Shown one piece after another: positions 1-5,323 of a stretch of 6,210 nt of DNA (position 1 is its first letter; the number at the start of each line of letters is the position of its first letter). Below the pieces are notes generated by a model, which was not told where the DNA came from, did no database searches, and saw only the letters and a list, made by a program, of their open reading frames with translations. The stretch lies in assembly GCA_003978475.1 (NCBI GenBank), contig QNZR01000002.1, positions 1 to 6,210 on the forward strand, given 5' to 3'. A program made the translations under genes and the position numbers. This DNA is from Sulfurimonas sp. Lineage in GTDB: Bacteria; Campylobacterota; Campylobacteria; Campylobacterales; Sulfurimonadaceae.

Positions 1-2114
1 AGCCTGCCAAAAAGCAACTCATGGGTTAACACATCTTTGATTTTCTCCTGAATCACCCGTTCTAACGGACGAGCACCCATCTCTTTATCGTACCCCATTT
101 GTGCTAGGTAACCCAGAGCCCTGGGCTGCAGGGTCACCATCACTTTTTTGACTTTAAGCTGTTGATTGAGCTGCGCAATAAATTTAGCAACAACAGCCTG
201 CACCACCTCCACAGACAACGGAGCAAACTCTACCACCGCATCAAGTCGATTACGAAACTCCGGTGTAAAAAATGATTTCAGCGCCTCATGACGCGACAAA
301 GAGCTATCGGCATTAAAACCCATAACGCTGCGCTCATTGGCTCCAATATTTGAGGTCATAATGAGTATGACATTTTTAAAATTGGCTTTATAGCCGTTGT
401 TATCTGTCAGCGTCGCGTTGTCCATCACCTGCAACAAAATATTGATGAGCTCGGGATGTGCCTTTTCAATCTCATCTAACAACAGTACCGTATACGGATG
501 TTTTCGAATCGCTTCGGTTAACAATCCGCCCTGCTCATACCCGACATATCCCGGAGGGGCACCAACCAAACGGCTGAGTGCATGCTTTTCCATATATTCA
601 CTCATATCAAAGCGCTCAAAATTAACACCCAAAATATCGGCCAGGGAGCGTGCCAGCTCCGTTTTCCCCACACCCGTAGGACCGCTAAAAAGAAAAGAGG
701 CAATCGGTTTATCATCACGATTGAGCCCGGCACGACTGCGCTTAATGGAGAGTGCCACCGTCTCTACGGCACGGGTTTGCCCAATAACACGGGTTTGAAG
801 ATCTTTTTCAAGCGATGCCAGTCTGGTAATGTCATCTTCGGCAATTTTCGAGGTGGGCACGCCGGTAATTTTGGCAATAATTTTTTCAACATCAAGCGGC
901 GTCACCGTAGTGCGTTTTTTCTTTTTCAAATGAAACGAGGCACCGGCTTCATCCATCAAATCAATCGCCACATCCGGAAGAAAACGATCGGTAATATATT
1001 TTTGAGACAGATCCACTGCCGCTTTGAGTGCCTTGTCTGTAAATTTCAGTCCATGATGCTTCTCGTAGCGTGAGCGCAACCCTTTTAAAATCAGCAGGGT
1101 ATCACTTAATGACGGTTCGTCAATGTCAATTTTGGCAAACCGGCGACTCAAAGCTCTGTCTTTCTCAAAAACGTTACGGTATTCGCTGTAGGTCGTTGCT
1201 CCCATACACTTTAACTCACCCGAAGCCAATGCCGGCTTGAGCTGATTGGAAGCATCCATACTCCCGCCGCTTACGGCACCTGCACCGACTAAAGTATGAA
1301 TCTCATCAATAAACAAAATGGCATTATCATACGTTTTTAATTCGTCAAGCACCCCCTTAAGACGCTTTTCAAAATCACCACGATACTTCGTACCGGCGAG
1401 CATAGCGCTCAAATCAAGAGCAAACAGCGGGGCATTGTTTAAAATATCAGGAACCCTGTCTTCAGCAATTTCTATGGCAAGACCCTCAGCAATCGCCGTT
1501 TTTCCTACACCGGGCTCCCCCACTAAAAGCGGATTGTTTTTTTTACGACGACACAGTGTTTGAATCACACGGTCAATCTCTTCTTGCCGTCCGATCACCG
1601 GATCAATCTTTCCTTCTTTGGCAATCGTCACCAAATTGAGTGTGAATTTTTCCAGATAACTCTCGCTCTCATTTTGTGTCTGGGTGCTGACATCGGTGTG
1701 CGAGATTACGTCGAGTACATCGACTCGGGAAATATCATATTCCAGCAACAACAGGTGGGCGTAGGTGTTTTCTTCCTCATAAATAGCCGCCATAAGATCA
1801 CCGACTTCGGCATGATCTTTTTGGGCACTTTGGATGTGGCGTATCATCTTGTCAATAAGACGAGAAAGTGCAACAGTCTCAAAAGGCTCCTGACTCACAT
1901 CTTCGGGAAGCTTTTCCATTGTCTTAATAAGATAATTGCCGATGGCTTCACGCATTGCCGCCACATCACCCCCGCATTCTTTAATGACACGGATGCCCTC
2001 TTTTGATCCTAAAAGAGCAAAAAACACATGCTCTATGGTTAAGTATTCATGACGCTGATCTTTAGCAAAAAGCAGCGCTTTTTGAAAGATTGAGTTGAGT
2101 TCGGCACTAATCAT
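1..2114 (-). CDS. clpA: ClpA, ATP-dependent Clp protease ATP-binding subunit (C-terminus cut off by window edge)
   Basis: AAA+ unfoldase that, as a cytoplasmic hexamer, unfolds substrates and feeds them into ClpP. 704 codons are visible; E. coli ClpA has 758, so only a few dozen C-terminal residues are missing. Seen in order: an N-terminal Clp_N domain (about 1-140), where ClpS docks in known ClpA; D1 with Walker A GEPGVGKT (199-206, K205), pore loop KYRG (243-246) and Walker B DE at 270-271; D2 with Walker A GPTGVGKT (478-485, K484), pore loop GYVG (522-525), Walker B DE at 547-548, and a GARPLER sensor-2 motif near the edge. The tripeptide MGF (598-600) in D2 sits where ClpX/ClpA-type unfoldases carry the ClpP-docking loop; its presence, the Clp_N domain and the absence of a ClpB-type coiled-coil insertion argue for ClpA over ClpB. 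The ATG overlaps the clpS stop as ATGA and has a strong Shine-Dalgarno inside clpS. The frame is open throughout. The identification is firm. Confidence 0.97.
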   Translation of the reverse strand, partial: MISAELNSIFQKALLFAKDQRHEYLTIEHVFFALLGSKEGIRVIKECGGDVAAMREAIGNYLIKTMEKLPEDVSQEPFETVALSRLIDKMIRHIQSAQKDHAEVGDLMAAIYEEENTYAHLLLLEYDISRVDVLDVISHTDVSTQTQNESESYLEKFTLNLVTIAKEGKIDPVIGRQEEIDRVIQTLCRRKKNNPLLVGEPGVGKTAIAEGLAIEIAEDRVPDILNNAPLFALDLSAMLAGTKYRGDFEKRLKGVLDELKTYDNAILFIDEIHTLVGAGAVSGGSMDASNQLKPALASGELKCMGATTYSEYRNVFEKDRALSRRFAKIDIDEPSLSDTLLILKGLRSRYEKHHGLKFTDKALKAAVDLSQKYITDRFLPDVAIDLMDEAGASFHLKKKKRTTVTPLDVEKIIAKITGVPTSKIAEDDITRLASLEKDLQTRVIGQTRAVETVALSIKRSRAGLNRDDKPIASFLFSGPTGVGKTELARSLADILGVNFERFDMSEYMEKHALSRLVGAPPGYVGYEQGGLLTEAIRKHPYTVLLLDEIEKAHPELINILLQVMDNATLTDNNGYKANFKNVILIMTSNIGANERSVMGFNADSSLSRHEALKSFFTPEFRNRLDAVVEFAPLSVEVVQAVVAKFIAQLNQQLKVKKVMVTLQPRALGYLAQMGYDKEMGARPLERVIQEKIKDVLTHELLFGR

Positions 2115-2413
2115 GACGCCTCCTCCATAATGCTTTTCAGGGGAAATCCTTTTTCGCGGGCAAGTTTATTGACCTGCATCACCTTGGTTTCTGCAATTTC
2201 AAAACTGTACACACCGCACAGTCCTCTGTCTTTTCGATGGATATCCAGCATAATACGTTCAGCATCCTGGTAGCTTTTGTGAAAAATCGTCATTAAAATA
2301 TCGACCACAAAATCCATACTGGTATAATCATCATTGAGCAGATACACCTTATACATCTTGGGTGTCTCTGCTACAAGATCACCGTCGAGTTGATACTCTT
2401 TCTTTGTACTCAA
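2111..2413 (-). CDS. clpS: ClpS, ClpA adaptor protein of the N-degron pathway
   Basis: 100-residue adaptor that binds proteins with destabilising N-terminal residues and hands them to ClpA for degradation by ClpAP. The core begins YKVYLLNDDYTSM (21-33). By position against E. coli ClpS, N27/D28 correspond to the N-degron-binding N34/D35, M33 to the gatekeeper M40, and H59 to H66, so the recognition pocket looks complete. CGVYSFEIAETK (66-77) is also family-typical. Length is normal (E. coli 106). The start is TTG at 2413: an in-frame TAA lies eight codons upstream, no in-frame ATG or GTG lies between, and AGGA sits 8 nt ahead of it. The first in-frame ATG (residue 20) would delete the flexible N-terminal arm and leave the core almost bare. 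The stop overlaps the clpA ATG. The 65-bp gap upstream shows no clear promoter or terminator, so read-through from the PLP-enzyme gene is possible. Confidence 0.96.
   Translation of the reverse strand: MSTKKEYQLDGDLVAETPKMYKVYLLNDDYTSMDFVVDILMTIFHKSYQDAERIMLDIHRKDRGLCGVYSFEIAETKVMQVNKLAREKGFPLKSIMEEAS
2119..2126 (-). promoter_or_regulatory. strong Shine-Dalgarno for clpA inside clpS
   Basis: On the minus strand this reads GGAGGAGG, ending 4 nt before the clpA ATG at 2114. It is formed by the codons of the last clpS residues (MEEAS), so the clpS C-terminus doubles as the ribosome-binding site of clpA. With the ATGA stop/start overlap this points to coupled translation. Confidence 0.85.
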
Positions 2414-2421
2414 ATTTATTA

Positions 2422-2425
2422 TCCT
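2422..2425 (-). promoter_or_regulatory. Shine-Dalgarno supporting the TTG start of clpS
   Basis: AGGA on the minus strand, with an 8-nt spacer to the TTG at 2413. It is the only SD-like sequence in the short open stretch between the upstream in-frame TAA and the start of the conserved protein, and so decides the start codon. Confidence 0.65.
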
Positions 2426-2478
2426 GTCATGTTCTTAATATTTAAATGTATCAGGCTTTAGATATGTCTTTGCTTAAA

Positions 2479-3711
2479 CTACGTCACTGCCTCTAAAAAA
2501 TCAGCAATAATATCTTCAGGATTTTCCAGACCTATTGAGATACGAATCAAGCCGTCTGTAATACCTAAAAACGCCCTTTCTTCGTCATTGAAATCCCGGT
2601 AAATGGTTGACGCCATATGCAGTGCCAGCGTTCTGCTGTCACCAATATTTGCCGTAATCGTAACAAGTTTGGAACGTTTCAAAAATTCAAATGCGTTCTC
2701 TTTACTTCCACATTCAAGGCTCATTAATGTACCGCATCCTGCACTGAAATATTTGATATATCGCAGGTGATGGGGGTGATGCGGTATGCAAGGGTGATTA
2801 ATATGCAATCCCTCTTCATACAGTTTTAAGGCTATCATCTCAGTACTTTTAGCAACACGCTCCATACGCAATGACAGTGTCTCCATGCCCAACATTGTCA
2901 AATAACTCGCATGGGCATTGGCACTCATACCAAAATCACGCAGTGCCCGCTTTTTGGCATTGGCAACCAGCGCCATCGTTCCCATCTTTTCAATAAATTT
3001 ATGAACCTCACGATAACGTTCGCTACGAAATTTATCCTGAGCTTTTATACCGCGAAAGACTACCGCTCCTCCTAGTGCCGCCGAATGACCGCTAATTATT
3101 TTTGTTGTTGAGTATACGACCATATCCGCACCAAGGTCAAGCGGTGCAATGCTGATGGGCGTCATGGTATTATCAACCATCAATACCACACCTGCCGCAT
3201 CAGCAATGGCGGCAATAGCGGGAATATCAGGAAGACGCATATTGGGATTGCCCACACTCTCTAAAAAAATGATTTTTGTTTTTTCACTCACTGCCGCGGC
3301 AATGGCATCAAGCTCATCGACATCAAAAAAGTATGTCTTCACACCAAAACGCTGCAATGTCTCTTTAAAAAAAGCATAGGTTCCCCCAAACAGTCCGCCG
3401 ATACTAATAATCTCATCACCGCTACGCAGCAGTGAAAGGGTTGCTAATGCGGTAGCTGCCATACCGGAACTCGTCGCAATAGCACCGACGCCACCATCCA
3501 TTGAGGCAAGCACTCCTTCCAGTTTTGCCGAGGTTGGGTTTCCCATGCGAGCATAAAGCGGCTGTTTGATGCTGCCTTCAAAAATACCTTCGGCAATTTC
3601 TGCAGAGCCGTATGCAAATGCTGCTGAATTAACAATTTCGGAACTGACAGCTCCTTTTTTATTTCCTAAAGCCTGCACTAGCCTGGTATTGAATTTTTCA
3701 TACTTTTGCAT
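2479..3711 (-). CDS. Cys/Met-metabolism PLP-dependent enzyme (O-acetylhomoserine sulfhydrylase / methionine gamma-lyase-like)
   Basis: 410-residue fold-type I PLP enzyme of the trans-sulfuration family, presumably a cytoplasmic tetramer in sulfur amino acid metabolism. Seen: YARMGNPT (53-60), whose Y53 and R55 match phosphate-binding residues donated by a neighbouring subunit; SSGMAA (81-86); VDNT (179-182) with the D180 that holds the pyridine nitrogen; and STTKIISGHS (201-210) with K204 as the PLP-binding lysine. The pieces ESVGNP (151-156) and ANIGD (354-358) resemble O-acetylhomoserine sulfhydrylases more than methionine gamma-lyase, whose equivalent of the latter is SLGD. F108 replaces the usual active-site Tyr (LFGGT for LYGGT), and a His cluster lies at 303-315. 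Substrate cannot be settled: sulfhydrylase, gamma-lyase and cystathionine gamma-synthase are all possible. The ATG at 3711 was chosen because it has an AGG 7 nt upstream and a family-like N-terminus; a longer reading from 3816 would run into bioD. Divergent from bioD and upstream of clpS. Confidence 0.92.
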   Translation of the reverse strand: MQKYEKFNTRLVQALGNKKGAVSSEIVNSAAFAYGSAEIAEGIFEGSIKQPLYARMGNPTSAKLEGVLASMDGGVGAIATSSGMAATALATLSLLRSGDEIISIGGLFGGTYAFFKETLQRFGVKTYFFDVDELDAIAAAVSEKTKIIFLESVGNPNMRLPDIPAIAAIADAAGVVLMVDNTMTPISIAPLDLGADMVVYSTTKIISGHSAALGGAVVFRGIKAQDKFRSERYREVHKFIEKMGTMALVANAKKRALRDFGMSANAHASYLTMLGMETLSLRMERVAKSTEMIALKLYEEGLHINHPCIPHHPHHLRYIKYFSAGCGTLMSLECGSKENAFEFLKRSKLVTITANIGDSRTLALHMASTIYRDFNDEERAFLGITDGLIRISIGLENPEDIIADFLEAVT

Positions 3712-3744
3712 ACATAAACCTAATATAGTGTAAAATTTCCTTAA

Positions 3745-3771
3745 ATTATAACCAAAAAGAGACAATCTCAA
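3745..3771 (-). promoter_or_regulatory. possible promoter of the PLP-enzyme gene
   Basis: On the minus strand TTGAGA (3771-3766) and TATAAT (3750-3745) are separated by 15 bp. The -10 is a perfect consensus and the -35 matches five of six positions, but the spacing is shorter than the usual 17. The -10 lies 33 bp upstream of the ATG at 3711, leaving a short leader. The -35 abuts the bioD start codon. Inferred from motif and position only. Confidence 0.45.
3747..3752 (+). promoter_or_regulatory. possible -10 element for bioD
   Basis: TATAAC, five of six matches to consensus, lies 20 bp before the bioD ATG and overlaps the opposite-strand TATAAT by four bases. No good -35 is seen upstream, which is common for Campylobacterota vegetative promoters. 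A competing TG-TAAAAT element at 3729-3736 cannot be excluded. Confidence 0.3.
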
Positions 3772-3772
3772 A

Positions 3773-4417
3773 ATGCATAAAATATTTGTTTCGGCAACCA
3801 ATACGGATATTGGCAAAACCTATGCCAGCAAGCTGCTGTTACGGCACTATGCCTCTTACGGCTACCGTGTGGGAGCATTAAAACCTATTGAAACGGGAGT
3901 GTCTGCCATTCCCCAAGACGGTCAGGCACTGTTGTCCTTAGCCCAGCAGTTAAACCCGAAACTGAACCATTTGGAGGTCAATGATATTGTTCCCATACAG
4001 CTGAAGCTTCCTGCGGCTCCTTTTGTAGCCAATCATGCCCAAGACATTGACCTGACACCGATTACACGTGCGCTCATGGCACTTGAACCCTTTTGTGATA
4101 TTGTCATCATCGAAGGTGCAGGCGGACTTCTGGTGCCCATTGACGCCCACACGATGCTTATCGATCTCATTACCCTCTGTCAAGCCAAAACACTGTTGAT
4201 ATCGCATTGTCATTTAGGCTGTATTAATGATACCCTCTTAAATTTACGACTGCTTCAAGCGTATAACATTACCCCTGCCTTGGCTTTCAACTGCAAAGAA
4301 CAGGACCTGGAACATTTTCAAAAAATATCACAACCCTATTTCGATGCTCACTGTAAGCCCTATTACCTGCTTAAGCACGATATCAAAGCACTCGGTGATA
4401 CCCTGCTTGAATTTTGA
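3773..4417 (+). CDS. bioD: BioD, ATP-dependent dethiobiotin synthetase
   Basis: Closes the ureido ring of biotin, converting 7,8-diaminopelargonic acid, CO2 and a nucleoside triphosphate to dethiobiotin. It is the penultimate step of biotin synthesis, in the cytosol. 214 residues, a little short (E. coli about 225). Seen: P-loop ATNTDIGKT (8-16) with K15 and T16; KPIETG (37-42), whose K37 aligns with the substrate-carbamate lysine of the E. coli enzyme; EGAGGLLVPI (114-123), the metal and substrate loop; and SHCHLGCINDTLLN (144-157), with the GCIND wording resembling Helicobacter pylori BioD. The C-terminus after N173 lacks the PLLGEIPW-type segment of E. coli BioD. The start is ATG with only a weak AGAGA 10 nt upstream; the protein begins directly with the first beta strand, so little more could be added. 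No other bio gene is in the window, so it is detached from the rest of the pathway. Followed after 30 bp by pyrB. Confidence 0.95.
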   Translation: MHKIFVSATNTDIGKTYASKLLLRHYASYGYRVGALKPIETGVSAIPQDGQALLSLAQQLNPKLNHLEVNDIVPIQLKLPAAPFVANHAQDIDLTPITRALMALEPFCDIVIIEGAGGLLVPIDAHTMLIDLITLCQAKTLLISHCHLGCINDTLLNLRLLQAYNITPALAFNCKEQDLEHFQKISQPYFDAHCKPYYLLKHDIKALGDTLLEF

Positions 4418-4426
4418 TGCTATAAT
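4418..4426 (+). promoter_or_regulatory. extended -10 promoter for pyrB
   Basis: TGCTATAAT, a perfect TGnTATAAT extended -10, begins immediately after the bioD stop and ends 21 bp before the pyrB ATG, predicting a leader of roughly 15 nt. No -35 match is seen at 17 bp, but extended -10 elements do not need one. It would let pyrB-pabB be transcribed independently of bioD. Inferred from motif and position. Confidence 0.55.
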
Positions 4427-4438
4427 TACAAAAATATT

Positions 4439-4442
4439 GGAG
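4439..4442 (+). promoter_or_regulatory. Shine-Dalgarno of pyrB
   Basis: GGAG with a 5-nt spacer to the ATG at 4448; it fixes the pyrB start and is better than the SD of either plus-strand neighbour. Confidence 0.75.
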
Positions 4443-4447
4443 TAGGC

Positions 4448-5323
4448 ATGCAGCATTTAATTCGCACCGATGACTTTAGCATTGACGAGATTCATACTAT
4501 TTTTGACGATGCCGCACAGTATGCCGATGGACGTTTCGATCGCATCTTAACCGATAAAATCGTCATTACCCTCTTTTTTGAAAACTCCACACGAACCAAA
4601 AGCTCTTTTGAGATTGCCGCCAAACGCTTAGGTGCAGAAATCATCCATTTGGATGTTGCACAAAGCTCCACGAAAAAAGGAGAGACGCTTGTAGATACCG
4701 CGACCAATCTTGATGCAATGGGACCCAATGCCATTATTGTTCGTCATGCCAATGCCGGTGTACCGCAGATTCTCTCACAACACACCAAAGCCTCCATTAT
4801 TAATGCCGGCGATGGTGCCCATGCCCATCCGACACAAGCACTGCTCGATCTTTTTACCATACAAGAGCATTTTGGTGAGATTACCGGTAAAAAAATCGCC
4901 ATTGTCGGTGATATTAAAAATTCTCGCGTTGCTAACAGCAATATTGAGTTACTGCAACGGTTCGGACTCGATATTACCCTGGTTGCTCCCCCGCAATTTT
5001 TACCGCAAACCCATTTAAAAACAACGTCAAATCTCAAAGATATTATTGACAGCACCGATATTATTATGAGTTTGCGAACTCAAACAGAACGTCATAGCAC
5101 ACAGAGTTATGCATCGCTCAAAGATTATGCCAGCGATTTTTGCATTACCAAAGAGCTGGTCGGAAACCGCAATATTATTATTTTGCATCCCGGACCCGTC
5201 CATCGTAATATTGACATCGACGATGGGCTCCTGAGCGATCGACGCTGCAAAGTGCTGCGACAAGTACAAAATGGTGTACTTATTCGTATGGCTGTGCTGA
5301 AAAAACTGATTTATGACATTTGA
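4448..5323 (+). CDS. pyrB: PyrB, aspartate carbamoyltransferase catalytic subunit
   Basis: Condenses carbamoyl phosphate with L-aspartate to N-carbamoyl-L-aspartate, the committed step of pyrimidine synthesis, in a cytosolic trimer. 291 residues, full length for this group. Seen: FFENSTRT (43-50), the carbamoyl-phosphate loop; SSTKKGET (73-80), the loop that reaches into the neighbouring subunit's active site (S73 and K77 aligning with E. coli S80 and K84); VRH (98-100), with R99 aligning with R105; GDGAHAHPTQALLDL (121-135); GDIKNSRVANS (154-164), with R160 aligning with the aspartate-binding R167; SLRTQTER (208-215), with R210 aligning with R229; and HPGP (247-250). HPGPVHRN places it with the PyrB type that lacks the E. 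coli arrangement of catalytic and regulatory chains. No pyrI is in the window, so allosteric control by a PyrI chain is not indicated here. The last 11 bases overlap pabB. The identification is firm. Confidence 0.98.
   Translation: MQHLIRTDDFSIDEIHTIFDDAAQYADGRFDRILTDKIVITLFFENSTRTKSSFEIAAKRLGAEIIHLDVAQSSTKKGETLVDTATNLDAMGPNAIIVRHANAGVPQILSQHTKASIINAGDGAHAHPTQALLDLFTIQEHFGEITGKKIAIVGDIKNSRVANSNIELLQRFGLDITLVAPPQFLPQTHLKTTSNLKDIIDSTDIIMSLRTQTERHSTQSYASLKDYASDFCITKELVGNRNIIILHPGPVHRNIDIDDGLLSDRRCKVLRQVQNGVLIRMAVLKKLIYDI

Noticed and set aside
1528..1535. Run of eight A on the clpA coding strand as a possible programmed slippage site
   Set aside because: The run encodes lysines of the RRKKNNPLL stretch, which is conserved in ClpA/ClpB proteins, and the frame continues unbroken on both sides.
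397..2006. Plus-strand open frames opposite clpA (397-798, 582-1073, 1318-1563, 1560-2006)
   Set aside because: They are antisense shadows of a clearly conserved gene, with no recognisable protein.
2414..2478. Possible terminator or promoter between the PLP-enzyme gene and clpS
   Set aside because: I found no hairpin with a T-run on the minus strand and no convincing -10/-35 pair; only the clpS SD is supported there.
3712..3816. Extended N-terminus of the PLP enzyme starting at 3816 (35 extra residues)
   Set aside because: It would overlap the divergent bioD gene by 44 bp and cover the promoter region; the added residues do not look like the family, and ATG 3711 has an AGG at proper spacing.
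4492..5269. Open frames on the minus strand and in another plus frame across pyrB
   Set aside because: PyrB is firmly identified in its own frame with all active-site motifs; the others have no family resemblance.
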